Of a DNA stretch of 37,864 bases, positions 1 through 7,464 are shown one piece after another (the stretch's first letter is position 1; the number at the start of each line of letters is the position of its first letter). Source of the stretch: Geomicrobium sediminis. GTDB taxonomy: Bacteria > Bacillota > Bacilli > Bacillales > Marinococcaceae. The position numbers and the translations under genes are program-made. The notes under the pieces were generated by a model that saw only the letters and a list, made by a program, of their open reading frames with translations, was not told the DNA's origin and did not search any database. The stretch spans positions 1 to 37,864 of the forward strand of contig NZ_JAFBEC010000020.1 of NCBI RefSeq assembly GCF_016908595.1. Direction: 5' to 3'.

Positions 1-1
1 T

Positions 2-93
2 CCGTTCTTTTCTCTATTATAACAAAGCGTGGTTATGATTCGGCGTCTATAAATAAGAAAAAGCTGTTGAGAAATGACTTTCTCAACAGCCTG
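2..93 (-). mobile_element. End of a repeated insertion-sequence-like element, left copy
   Basis: This stretch is the exact reverse complement of 37773-37864 (the match runs one base further, to 94). Read inward from 93 on the minus strand it starts CAGGCTGTTGAGAAA, forms a 12-bp hairpin (GCTGTTGAGAAA with TTTCTCAACAGC), continues into a T-rich tract, and ends in a TTGTTATAAT promoter-like sequence and a purine-rich AGAGAAAAGAACGG stretch that could precede a start codon. A terminal hairpin plus inward promoter is what the 5' end of a transposase gene in an IS looks like. The transposase itself lies outside the window, so the family (IS1182-like) is a guess. Confidence 0.5.
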
Positions 94-119
94 AGTACAA
101 TGCTAAATGGCATTGTACT
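94..119 (-). terminator. Terminator hairpin of the HAD phosphatase operon, abutted by the repeat
   Basis: A perfect 10-bp stem, AGTACAATGC (94-103) with GCATTGTACT (110-119), and a 6-nt loop lie 2 bases after the HAD stop codon. On the minus strand no U-tract follows the stem: the repeated element begins at the very next base. This looks like a native terminator whose U-tract was displaced by an insertion. The hairpin at the base of the element, followed by TTTTTCTT, could now do the terminating. Confidence 0.7.
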
Positions 120-121
120 TT

Positions 122-895
122 TTAGATGTCTACTAATTCTCTTACGCTTTGCAGTGTCGTCTTAGGCACGATCAGCGACTTCTCGAGCATTTCCGTCGTC
201 GTTACACCCGTTAATACGAGCACGCTGTGCCAATTGGCGTCATTTGCCATCTTAATATCAGTTTCTAACCGATCACCGATCATATAACAAGACGTTGCAG
301 GTAATCCAACTGCGCCTTGGATGACGGTCGTTGTAATGCGTGATGGTTTACCTGCAATTTCTGTAATTTTCTCCCCTGTTGCTCCCTCAATGGCGCCAAT
401 GATTGCACCGCAATCTGGTATCGCGCCCCCTTCAATTGGACACGTACGATCTGGGTTGGTCGCAATAAACGTAGCGCCATTTCGATAAGCAAGGTACGCC
501 TGTTTCAACTTTTTATACGTAAAATCACGGTCCCATGAGACGACAACAATTGTCGCTTCTATTGCTTGAAATGTGAGTGGAATGTTTGCATTTTGTAATT
601 CTTCGTATAACGGTGCTTCTCCAATGACAAATACACGATCAGTAGATGCCAAACGATTTTTTAAATGCCTTGCTAATATATAGTTTGAGTTATAAATCTC
701 ATCAACCTTTACATCCATCGAAAGTGCTGCTAACTTCCGTTTAAAATCAAGTCTCGTAAACAGTGGATTGTTCGACATAAACAAAACGCGATCCCCACGC
801 TCTCGAAGCGTGCGAATGGTCTTTGCAGCACCTGGAATTTCTTTATTCCCTAAATAAATTGTGCCATCTAAATCAAAGATGTATCCTCTTTGCAT
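122..895 (-). CDS. HAD-IIA family sugar/glycerol phosphate phosphatase (NagD/AraL-like)
   Basis: A 257-residue cytoplasmic phosphatase. The N-terminus has the HAD motif I FDLDGTIY with the nucleophile Asp8 and acid/base Asp10, a serine motif II (FMSNN), and near the C-terminus GKPS followed by MIGDRLETDI, the metal-binding motif IV. The long cap between motifs II and III is of the C2A type used by NagD, AraL and the eukaryotic glycerol-3-phosphate/phosphoglycolate phosphatases. The start is set by GGAGGAG eight bases upstream. It is the last gene of the ABC operon (15 bp after the permease). Because that operon appears to be under GlpP control, glycerol 3-phosphate is a reasonable substrate, but this is inferred from context only. 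AraL-type enzymes are broadly specific, so a general housekeeping phosphatase role is also possible. Confidence 0.85.
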   Translation of the reverse strand: MQRGYIFDLDGTIYLGNKEIPGAAKTIRTLRERGDRVLFMSNNPLFTRLDFKRKLAALSMDVKVDEIYNSNYILARHLKNRLASTDRVFVIGEAPLYEELQNANIPLTFQAIEATIVVVSWDRDFTYKKLKQAYLAYRNGATFIATNPDRTCPIEGGAIPDCGAIIGAIEGATGEKITEIAGKPSRITTTVIQGAVGLPATSCYMIGDRLETDIKMANDANWHSVLVLTGVTTTEMLEKSLIVPKTTLQSVRELVDI

Positions 896-910
896 TCCAC
901 TCCTCCTTTA

Positions 911-2647
911 TTAATATAACGAATTTTTCGTCAGACGATTTGCGACGAGTTGGAGGATGAGTACGACACCGATAATCAAGATCGCCATCGCAGATGCTGT
1001 ATACATTTGCCCGCGTAAAATGTTTTGGAATACCATTAAACTCATCGGTGCCCATTCAGACGGGGCCAAAAGAATCGTAACACTCGTTTCTTTTATTACA
1101 GTAACGAATACGAGAATGGACCCGGCGACAATGCCTGGCAACATCAATGGACCGACAATTGTCGTTAACGTCAACAACCTTGATGCGCCAAGGTTTACGG
1201 AAGCTTCTTCAATGTCAGAGCGAATGGCCATCATACTCCCCATCGTCGAGCGAATCATGTATGGCATTCTACGAATTGCATACGCAACAATTAGAAGAAA
1301 CGCAGTGCCTGTTAATTGTAGAGGAGCGGTGTTAAACGTCTGAATAAACGCAATTCCAAGCGCAATGCCTGGTACGACTAAAGGGATGGATGCAATAAAA
1401 TCAAGTTTCGTTGCATTTTGTCGTACGACAAAATAACTCACTAATGTTGCTACAATCACGCTAATAACAAGCGCCCCACTCGCTAAAATAATGCTGTTCA
1501 TAATGTTATCCGTTGAGCGGGTAAAGATCGTTGCATAGTGATCGAGTGTAAATCCTCTCGGTAACAAATCGCGCCCCCACGTCGTTGCGATCGATTGAAT
1601 AAAAACAGAGAACACGGTAAGCACAGGTAATAGAACGACGAGACTAGTGTAGGTAAAGAGCGGCAACGTAACTGCTTTTTTTGCATTGAGTTTTACTTTT
1701 TTAGGCTTACCAGAAACCGTCCCGTAATCTTTCCCTTTTGTTGCCAACCGTTGTAACCAAAAGAAGATGGCTGCAACGATGACCATGATGACCGTTAAAA
1801 TGGATGCGCCAGCCCAGTTAAAGAATCCAGAGATTTCACGGTATGCTTGCACGACGATTAAGTTTAAGCCATCAGGCGCTAGAATGATTGGTGTTCCAAA
1901 GTCAGAAAAACTGACAGTGAAAATGAGTAGTGCACTCGAAATCATGCCAGGTAAGGCAAGCGGTAATGTGACAAACACCATCGTCGACCAGCTTTTTGCC
2001 CCTAGATTTCGTGAGGCTTCTTCAACAGAAAGATCAGCAATCTTAAATGCTGCAACCATTGGCCAAAGGGCAAACGGAAAGAAGAAGAACACTTGCACGA
2101 GAATGATGCCTAACATTGAATACACGTTAAAAATCGCGCCCTCTGTTCCGAGCATTGTATTAAAGACGTGTGTCACCCAGCCTGTACGACCGAACATGAT
2201 AATAAAGCCAGCAGCAGAAATAAATGTCGGCACGATAATGGGCATCGTACATAGTGCCGCTAAGGTTTTCTTAAATGGCATCGCTGTTCTTGCAAACGCG
2301 TATGCGATCGGTAAACACATGACAATAACGATGACTGACACTAAAATGGACAGTAACAAACTGTTGTTTAGTGCTGATAAATAGACACTACCGCTTGAAA
2401 AGAGATTTGCGTAATGTTCAAATGAAGCGTTTTGTAATCGCTCGATGTTTGTAGAGAGAATTTCTGGATTCACAAATGAACCAAAAAGGTTTACCGGTTC
2501 TCCAGTGAAACTGACGATAAACACCGATAATAACGGGATCATCAGAAATAAGGCGAAGAAACCGATCACTGCATATTTTAAGAGTTTCAAGCTATCCCAA
2601 TTTCTTAAGCGTTGAAAACGTGTGGGTTTTTTGTGCTTTTCTATCAT
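911..2647 (-). CDS. Fused double-domain ABC transporter permease (ferric/2-AEP type)
   Basis: A 578-residue inner-membrane permease with about 12 hydrophobic segments and two BPD_transp_1 halves. Each half carries an EAA loop that docks the ATPase: EASRNLGAKSW near residue 205 and EASVNLGASRL near residue 480. Two halves in one chain is the FbpB/AfuB/ThiP/PhnV architecture for Fe3+, thiamine or aminoethylphosphonate transport; the classical glycerol-3-phosphate importer UgpAE uses two separate chains. The ATG overlaps the ATPase stop by four bases (ATGA), so translation is probably coupled. It works with the binding protein at 3798 and the ATPase at 2644. Substrate cannot be read from the permease; the GlpP-type leaders upstream suggest glycerol phosphate or a glycerophosphodiester. 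Confidence 0.85.
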   Translation of the reverse strand: MIEKHKKPTRFQRLRNWDSLKLLKYAVIGFFALFLMIPLLSVFIVSFTGEPVNLFGSFVNPEILSTNIERLQNASFEHYANLFSSGSVYLSALNNSLLLSILVSVIVIVMCLPIAYAFARTAMPFKKTLAALCTMPIIVPTFISAAGFIIMFGRTGWVTHVFNTMLGTEGAIFNVYSMLGIILVQVFFFFPFALWPMVAAFKIADLSVEEASRNLGAKSWSTMVFVTLPLALPGMISSALLIFTVSFSDFGTPIILAPDGLNLIVVQAYREISGFFNWAGASILTVIMVIVAAIFFWLQRLATKGKDYGTVSGKPKKVKLNAKKAVTLPLFTYTSLVVLLPVLTVFSVFIQSIATTWGRDLLPRGFTLDHYATIFTRSTDNIMNSIILASGALVISVIVATLVSYFVVRQNATKLDFIASIPLVVPGIALGIAFIQTFNTAPLQLTGTAFLLIVAYAIRRMPYMIRSTMGSMMAIRSDIEEASVNLGASRLLTLTTIVGPLMLPGIVAGSILVFVTVIKETSVTILLAPSEWAPMSLMVFQNILRGQMYTASAMAILIIGVVLILQLVANRLTKNSLY

Positions 2648-3753
2648 AGAAGTAGCACCCTTTCTTCAGGAATATGAAGAAAAAGATGATCTCCTTGATC
2701 ATAGACCGGAATCCCGGGTTCGAATTCTTGTTCAACGACAACTGTTGCTTCTCCGACATTTACATCGTAACGAATGTTCGGACCAAAATACGTACTCATC
2801 GTTACTTTCCCTTCAATTACGTTCCTACTCTCGCTATGTTCACGAAGAATTTTAATACCTTCAGGGCGAATTAACACTTTTGCTTCACCGTTTTCTGTTA
2901 CTCCGTTCGTATGAACGACAAATTGATCGTTAATTTTCACTTGTCGTCCATCGATGACCGTTGCGTCATAAATATTAGAGGAGCCAACAAAATCAGCAAC
3001 AAACGGTGTTAACGGTTTTCCATACAATTCAGTTGGTGTCGCTTGTTGAACAATTTCTCCATCTTTCATAACCGCGATGCGATCTGCCATACTCATCGCT
3101 TCTTCTTGGTCGTGTGTAACAAAGATCGTCGTAATACCGATTTCTTGTTGAATCGTTCGAATCGTTGTGCGCATTGTGTTTCGCAACTTTTTATCTAAGT
3201 TCGATAACGGCTCATCCATTAATAATACCGCGGGTTCCATGACGAGTGCTCGTGCTAATGCGACTCGTTGTTGCTGACCCCCAGACAATTCACCAACGCC
3301 ACGTTCAGCTAAGTGGTCCAGTTCAACCGTTTGCAGGGCATCCATAACCTTTTGATACAGTTCTTTCGGTGGCTTTCCGAGCTTTTTGCTCATTAAACGC
3401 GCAAAACTCTTCACCCGCTTACCGTACGAACCTCGATAAAGATCTCGAACCGTTAAACTATAAGCCACATTTTCAAACACATTATAATGAGGAAACAACG
3501 CATAGCTTTGAAACACCATTCCGCAATTTCGTCGGTTGGCAGCAACATCATTCACCCGCTGTGCTCCAATGTAAATGTCACCTTCTGTAATGTCCTCAAA
3601 ACCAGCAATACAGCGCATCGTTGTCGTTTTACCACATCCAGATGGCCCGAGAAGGGCATAAAACTCCCCTTCTCGGATGTTTAAATCCACCCCTTTTAGT
3701 GCGGGGACGTCGCTATATTGTTTGACTAATCCTTTCACAGTTACAGAACCCAT
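2644..3753 (-). CDS. ABC transporter ATP-binding protein (PotA/FbpC-like)
   Basis: A 369-residue importer ATPase. Walker A GPSGCGKTT is near residue 37, the signature is LSGGQQQR, Walker B is VLLMDEPLSNLD, and the switch histidine is in VTHDQEEA. The last 120 residues form the C-terminal OB-like (TOBE) regulatory domain typical of PotA/FbpC/UgpC. Compared with that family, about 22 extra basic residues sit between VAYSL and the signature (starting DLYRGSYGKRVKSF), in the helical subdomain that contacts the permease. The ATG follows GAGGGC. It lies 44 bp after the binding-protein stop and overlaps the permease by four bases. It supplies energy for import through the fused permease. The assignment to this transporter is very secure; the substrate is not. 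Confidence 0.9.
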   Translation of the reverse strand: MGSVTVKGLVKQYSDVPALKGVDLNIREGEFYALLGPSGCGKTTTMRCIAGFEDITEGDIYIGAQRVNDVAANRRNCGMVFQSYALFPHYNVFENVAYSLTVRDLYRGSYGKRVKSFARLMSKKLGKPPKELYQKVMDALQTVELDHLAERGVGELSGGQQQRVALARALVMEPAVLLMDEPLSNLDKKLRNTMRTTIRTIQQEIGITTIFVTHDQEEAMSMADRIAVMKDGEIVQQATPTELYGKPLTPFVADFVGSSNIYDATVIDGRQVKINDQFVVHTNGVTENGEAKVLIRPEGIKILREHSESRNVIEGKVTMSTYFGPNIRYDVNVGEATVVVEQEFEPGIPVYDQGDHLFLHIPEERVLLL

Positions 3754-3797
3754 ATTGCCCTCACACCTTCACTTATAATAATGACGACAAAACTTCT

Positions 3798-4817
3798 TTA
3801 ATACCGTTGTTGCCACTCGTTTCTAGCATCATCATAGTTTTCGATAATCCAATCTACATCAAGTTCCATTGCATGATCTTTTAACGCTTCGGCATTGAGA
3901 GGCGTTTGGGATTCAACGTCTGGATGAAGTGGAATATGACCCCAATCCGCTTTAATTTGTTGTCCTTTTTCTGATAGCAAAAATTCAATAAACTTCTGCC
4001 CACCTTCTGGATTCGGTCCGTTTGCAATAAGCGTCGCTGGGTTCACGAGTACTGGTGTGCTCTCAGGCACGTGAAAATCTATCGATTCTCCACGCTCTTT
4101 CATTTGATACGCCATAAAGTCAAATCCAATGCCAATTGATGCTTCCCCAGAAGCAGCCGCTTGCGTTGGCGCTAGGCCGGAGTCTGGCATTGCACTCATT
4201 TGCTGAACGAGTTGGTCAAAGTATCCCCAACCTTCTTCCTCTCCTTTAGCTAGAAGTTGACTGAGTACGAGTAGCGTGGCGGTTCCTGAAGCAGCTGGGT
4301 TTGGCATTTGAATTTCGCCTTCCCACCTTGGATCGAGTAAGTCATCCCACGTTTGTGGTAACTCCTCTTCAGATACAAGTTCAGGGTTGTAAGAGAATCC
4401 AAGTGCGAACAATTCGATACCTGTATACATCCAATCTTCATGTCTCATTTTGATATCGTTTTCATAAACTTCCCAATCACTTGCTGCTTCTGGTTGATAC
4501 GCTTCCAAGATTCCCATTTCAACGGCTGATTCGAACGGCATAAACCCACCACCTCCATACCATACATCTGCCTGAGGGTTGTCTTGTTCTGCAAGCATTT
4601 GGTTTACAAGCACATTCGTGCCTGCATACTCAACATTCACAGTACCTCCGTACTCTTCTTCAAAAGCTTCGGCTAATTCTGCCGACATATCTGGCGTTTC
4701 TGGTGAGTAAAGCGTAATTGTGCCAACATCATCTTCTGAATCCCCATTGCCACATGCACTTAAAAGCACAAATGATCCCATACCCACGAACCATAATGAG
4801 CGTTTCATCTTTTTCAT
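3798..4817 (-). CDS. Substrate-binding lipoprotein of the GlpP-associated ABC transporter
   Basis: A 339-residue lipoprotein starting at the ATG at 4817, eight bases after AAAAAAGGGGG. A longer reading with 28 extra codons would translate the leader hairpin and is rejected. The N-terminus is MKKMKRS, a hydrophobic stretch and the lipobox LSACG, then a short acidic spacer (GDSEDD). The body (TITLYSPETPDMSAELAEAF, ADVWYGGGG, MPNPAASGTA) belongs to the FutA/AfuA/PhnS type of type-II binding proteins. No clear iron-binding tyrosine pair of the FbpA kind is visible, consistent with an organophosphate or organic ligand rather than Fe3+. The mature protein is strikingly acidic, as in alkaliphiles or halophiles. 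It is preceded by a terminator-like leader with the same motif as glpQ, so GlpP antitermination probably controls it. Confidence 0.85.
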   Translation of the reverse strand: MKKMKRSLWFVGMGSFVLLSACGNGDSEDDVGTITLYSPETPDMSAELAEAFEEEYGGTVNVEYAGTNVLVNQMLAEQDNPQADVWYGGGGFMPFESAVEMGILEAYQPEAASDWEVYENDIKMRHEDWMYTGIELFALGFSYNPELVSEEELPQTWDDLLDPRWEGEIQMPNPAASGTATLLVLSQLLAKGEEEGWGYFDQLVQQMSAMPDSGLAPTQAAASGEASIGIGFDFMAYQMKERGESIDFHVPESTPVLVNPATLIANGPNPEGGQKFIEFLLSEKGQQIKADWGHIPLHPDVESQTPLNAEALKDHAMELDVDWIIENYDDARNEWQQRY

Positions 4818-4837
4818 GAATCGTTCCCCCTTTTTTC

Positions 4838-4910
4838 TGATAAAGAAAGACGACCAACACAAACAAAGGGTCGAGTTTTGTTTGTCGGGTCGTCTCATCA
4901 TGTCTCTACC
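4838..4910 (-). promoter_or_regulatory. Probable GlpP-controlled antiterminator leader of the ABC operon
   Basis: On the minus strand the leader reads GGTAGAGACATGATGAGAC (4892-4910) and then a long interrupted hairpin: AGACGACC (4888-4895 side) with GGTCGTCT (4848-4855 side), extended by CAAACAAA pairing with TTTGTTTG, followed by TTTCTTTAT. The start codon of the binding protein is 21 bases further on. A strong hairpin with a U-rich tail between promoter and gene blocks transcription unless antiterminated. The 5' motif is nearly identical to that ahead of glpQ. GlpP acting on inverted repeats in glpD, glpFK and glpTQ leaders is established in B. subtilis; its action here is inference. Confidence 0.65.
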
Positions 4911-5001
4911 CTATTAATTATTTATCGAAGTGTAACTACTATTAACCTATGACAATCATTAAGAGATTATTTACCTTTTTTTCGAGATTTACGACTAGAC
5001 A

Positions 5002-5832
5002 CTATTGCAACACGTCTTGTAAACGATCTGGAAAGTCTGTAATGATTCCATCAACACCGTACTCAACCAACTCTTCCATTCGGTTAGGATCATTGACTGT
5101 CCACGTAGAGATTTGCATTCCATGATCTTGAATTCGTGTTACAAGGTCTTGGTCAACCATAAGATGGTTCGGGTTCGTATAATCCGCATACGTTTGGAAA
5201 GCTTTTAACTGTTCATCACTAATACCATTCGGATTATTGCTCACTAATACCCCGATTGGAACGTCTGGAAGAATGTTATGGAATCGCTCCATTGAAGCAT
5301 GATCAAATGATTGCACGATTACTTCTTCATCGGTTGGCTTTCGAAGCTGACGTTTAATCAGTTCAATTGCGACAAACCGTTCCATATTGTTATAGTTAGC
5401 AGGGTCCTTGACTTCAATTAAAATGCCAATCTCACCGAGGTAGCGGTCTAATACTTCTCCAAGTGTTGGAATTTGCTCTCCCTTATATTCGTCGCTAAAC
5501 CAACTACCTGCATCAAGCTGGTGCAACTCACGCAATGTAAAGTCGTTCACTCTACCTTCACCATCTGTTGTTCGGTTAACCGTTGCATCGTGAATGACGA
5601 CAACTTCGTTGTTTTTGCTCATATGAACGTCTACTTCAATGTAATCTGCACCGATTTCGACAGCTTTATCAAAGGCGGCAATCGTGTTTTCTGGTGCGTG
5701 TCCTGATGCACCTCGGTGTGCAACGTTCGTAACATCATCCCCGGTTGTCGTAACTTGTGCATAACCATGAGTTTGCGGCAGCAACAAAACCCCTAAAACC
5801 CCGCATGCTAAAATTTTCTTCATCGTCTTCAT
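5002..5832 (-). CDS. glpQ: Secreted glycerophosphodiester phosphodiesterase
   Basis: A 276-residue GDPD-family enzyme that hydrolyses glycerophosphodiesters (deacylated phospholipids, or the glycerol-phosphate backbone of teichoic acid) to glycerol 3-phosphate and an alcohol. MKKILACGVLGVLLLP followed by HGYAQ is a Sec signal peptide with an AQ-type cleavage site, so it acts outside the membrane. Family landmarks follow: AHRGASG with the first catalytic His, APENTIAAF, the metal ligands EVDVHMS, the second catalytic His in VVIHDATVNRTTDG, and EVKDP. The ATG at 5832 is eight bases after AAGGGAG; the ATG at 5838 is only two bases away and less likely. It is downstream of glpP and behind the leader at 5892. 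No glpT permease gene follows, unlike B. subtilis glpTQ; an ABC transporter takes that position. Confidence 0.9.
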   Translation of the reverse strand: MKTMKKILACGVLGVLLLPQTHGYAQVTTTGDDVTNVAHRGASGHAPENTIAAFDKAVEIGADYIEVDVHMSKNNEVVVIHDATVNRTTDGEGRVNDFTLRELHQLDAGSWFSDEYKGEQIPTLGEVLDRYLGEIGILIEVKDPANYNNMERFVAIELIKRQLRKPTDEEVIVQSFDHASMERFHNILPDVPIGVLVSNNPNGISDEQLKAFQTYADYTNPNHLMVDQDLVTRIQDHGMQISTWTVNDPNRMEELVEYGVDGIITDFPDRLQDVLQ

Positions 5833-5891
5833 TTTCATTTCTCCCTTCTAAACAAATGGATCGTTCCGTTTGTTCGTTTCACCTCCTTACA

Positions 5892-5962
5892 AACAAAAGA
5901 AAACACCATAAAAAGCCATAGGGATTGCCTATGCCTCTCTAAGGTGTCTCCACGTCTCTACC
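5892..5962 (-). promoter_or_regulatory. Probable GlpP-controlled antiterminator leader of glpQ
   Basis: The minus strand reads GGTAGAGACGTGGAGACACC (5943-5962), immediately followed by a long imperfect stem. GACACC and TTAGAGAGG pair with CTTTTTAT and GGTGTTTTC around the core CATAGG/CCTATG, and the U-rich tract TTTTGTTT follows. The stem spans roughly 5899-5951. It begins about 35 bases after the glpP stop, so it can end the glpP transcript and also gate glpQ. The GGTAGAGACRTG and GAGAC elements recur in the ABC leader at 4892-4910, as expected for a shared RNA target of GlpP. Direct binding is inferred. Confidence 0.65.
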
Positions 5963-5963
5963 T

Positions 5964-5979
5964 TTGAAAGCGCCTCTAT
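5964..5979 (+). promoter_or_regulatory. cre-like site upstream of the glpQ leader
   Basis: TTGAAAGCGCCTCTAT matches the CcpA box WTGNAARCGNWWWCAW at 13 of 16 positions and lies just upstream of the GlpP-type leader. CcpA repression of glycerol genes is known in bacilli, which fits. The 3' half is poor and no clear -35/-10 pair is visible beside it, so it is tentative. Confidence 0.3.
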
Positions 5980-5997
5980 TCAGTTGTATGCTAAAGG

Positions 5998-6576
5998 TTA
6001 TACACCCATTTTCCAAAGCGGTTCTTCTCCAGTTGATACAGCCAACACTCCAGCTTCAAGCGCTCCATAGACTTCAGCTTTTTGATCAACAAGGCCACCT
6101 GCAATAATTGGGAGCTTGCTTGATGCAAGATATTGTTTAATCACTTTCGGAATAATTCCTGGTAAGATCTCTATGGCATCAGGATCAGAATCACGAACCA
6201 TCGCAATTCCTTTATTTACCGCATTTCGATCCAGAACGAACAATCGTTGAATGGTTAACAAGTTCTGTTTTTTTGCCCATTTTATAAGGTGGCTTTTGGT
6301 CGTAATAATGCCTGTTGGGCGTACCATTTTGGCAACGTATTCAATCGCGCTTTTATCATTAGCCAGCCCTTCGATAAAGTCCAAGTGAACAAATACGTAC
6401 ATATTTGCACGTTTCAGTTGTTCAACATACTCCGGCAATACGATTAAATCTCCGGTTAATAAAAAAGCAACATTGCAATCACTTTCAATGGCTTTCGTTA
6501 TTTTTTCTTTATGACTAATTGCGGCAATCACTTGAGAATCAATAAGGTCATTAAAGTAAGATGTCGTTTTTTTCAT
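5998..6576 (-). CDS. glpP: Glycerol-3-phosphate-responsive antiterminator GlpP
   Basis: A 192-residue RNA-binding antiterminator, the same length as B. subtilis GlpP. The sequence has the TIM-barrel-like GlpP pattern: ISHKEKI, FLLTGDLI, VFVHLDFIEGLAND, GIITTKSHLI, DPDAIEILPGIIPKVI and IIAGGLVDQKAEV. In B. subtilis, GlpP with bound glycerol 3-phosphate prevents termination in glp leaders. The ATG follows GGAGG, which is itself part of the palindrome CCTCCGGAGG, so the ribosome site may be partly hidden in the mRNA. It is the first gene of the minus-strand glp block, divergent from the DnaA-like gene, and its likely targets are the leaders at 5892 and 4838. Confidence 0.93.
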   Translation of the reverse strand: MKKTTSYFNDLIDSQVIAAISHKEKITKAIESDCNVAFLLTGDLIVLPEYVEQLKRANMYVFVHLDFIEGLANDKSAIEYVAKMVRPTGIITTKSHLIKWAKKQNLLTIQRLFVLDRNAVNKGIAMVRDSDPDAIEILPGIIPKVIKQYLASSKLPIIAGGLVDQKAEVYGALEAGVLAVSTGEEPLWKMGV

Positions 6577-6729
6577 CGTATCCCTCCGGAGGATCGTCCT
6601 TCAGTTTATACGTATGATTACAGACTGCAGTTATGCACGCTGTTCTACAATTCTTAATCGGCATTGAGAAAACAGTTTTATGAAAGGAACTGAACTACAC
6701 TTTATATTTCTACAAGATTCCTTCATGAA

Positions 6730-6738
6730 ATGGTACAA
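6730..6738 (+). promoter_or_regulatory. Extended -10 promoter for the DnaA domain I gene
   Basis: TGGTACAAT matches the extended -10 element TGNTATAAT with one change. No good -35 lies 17 bases upstream, which is acceptable for extended -10 promoters. It would start transcription around 6745, about 48 bases before the coding start. Confidence 0.45.
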
Positions 6739-6792
6739 TTAAGGAGGATTTTCACGTGACGTATTGATAGAAAAGTAAGGAGTGAATGGGTG

Positions 6793-7248
6793 ATGGAAAC
6801 GGTGGAGGTATGGGAACAAACGTTACGTGCTGTGAAAACGCACGTAAGTAAGCCAAGTTACGAAACATGGTTAAAAGCGACAAACGTTCATGCGATTGAA
6901 AACAATACGATGTTTATCGAAGCACCAAACGAGTTCGCAAAAGATTGGTTAGCAGACCGGTACGAGGCGCTTCTATCTTCGATTGTTCAAGAGATTACGG
7001 GTCATCCTTATGAATTAACGTTTGTCGTGCAAGACCCTTCAATGAAAGAACCAATCCGTACATCTCAGACTTCTACAGCGTTGGATCTACAGCTTTATCA
7101 ACAAGGAGCAGAAGATCTTCTCAAAAAACAAATTCAATTAAAGCTCAATAAGCACTTATCTGTTGAGTACATTGCAGATAGTTTAGAAGTGTCATTGGAT
7201 GACGTCATCCAACTCATCGAACAACATCAACTTGTAGCTGAGCACTAA
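6793..7248 (+). CDS. Stand-alone DnaA domain I protein with a helical C-terminal tail
   Basis: A 151-residue protein. Residues 1-80 closely resemble the N-terminal domain I of Bacillus DnaA: VWEQTLRAVKTHVSKPSYETW, then FIEAPNEFAKDWLADRYEALL and ITGHPYEL, the same order as in DnaA (KPSYETWL, APNEFARDWL, LTGA). There is no AAA+ or DNA-binding domain III/IV. A 30-residue polar linker leads to about 50 residues (QLYQQGAEDLLKKQIQLKLN, then HLSVEYIADSLEVSLDDVIQLI) that look like a small helix-turn-helix or three-helix unit. The start is ATG 6793, ten bases after AAGGAG; the GTG at 6790 is an alternative. DnaA domain I is known to bind partners such as SirA, DnaD and HolB and to self-associate, so this protein could modulate replication initiation. 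That function is inference. Confidence 0.8.
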   Translation: METVEVWEQTLRAVKTHVSKPSYETWLKATNVHAIENNTMFIEAPNEFAKDWLADRYEALLSSIVQEITGHPYELTFVVQDPSMKEPIRTSQTSTALDLQLYQQGAEDLLKKQIQLKLNKHLSVEYIADSLEVSLDDVIQLIEQHQLVAEH

Positions 7249-7284
7249 CACTCACTTTCTTTGCATCTTTCATTGTCAATTGTC

Positions 7285-7309
7285 AATCATTGATTGATAA
7301 TGATTTTTT
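7285..7309 (+). terminator. Likely terminator of the DnaA domain I gene
   Basis: The inverted repeat AATCATT/AATGATT with a 7-nt loop is followed by TTTTT, 37 bp after the stop codon. The stem is short and AT-rich. The sequence TTGATTGATAATGATTTT also resembles half of a Fur box, so a regulatory role for downstream katG is an alternative. Confidence 0.4.
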
Positions 7310-7435
7310 GTATATAACAGTAAAGCGAACAGACGATCTTGTTTTTTCTCAATCTTTAACACGTTAAAATCATGACTCTAAAGCATTTTAGCGAGATAAA
7401 ATGCGAGATTTCGTTGTGAATCTAGTAATTAATGC

Positions 7436-7464
7436 TTTTCAATTCGCCAATATTTTATTATAAT
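7436..7464 (+). promoter_or_regulatory. SigA-type promoter of katG
   Basis: A -35-like TTTTCA (7436-7441), a 17-bp spacer and a perfect -10 TATAAT (7459-7464) lie about 75 bp before the katG start. The -10 is covered by the first PerR-like box, the usual arrangement for repression. Confidence 0.5.

Noticed and set aside
1767-2384. Long plus-strand ORF antisense to the ABC permease
   Set aside because: Composition is what reverse-complemented membrane-protein coding gives, and there is no promoter or ribosome site.
6741-6767. Perfect AAGGAGG followed by GTG ACG TAT TGA, a three-codon minigene
   Set aside because: The likely transcription start from the extended -10 at 6730 falls inside the AAGGAGG, so the site would not be on the mRNA in full; no conservation evidence.
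7285-7309. Fur box upstream of katG
   Set aside because: Only half of the 19-bp Fur repeat is matched and it has terminator features; it lies over 120 bp from the katG promoter.
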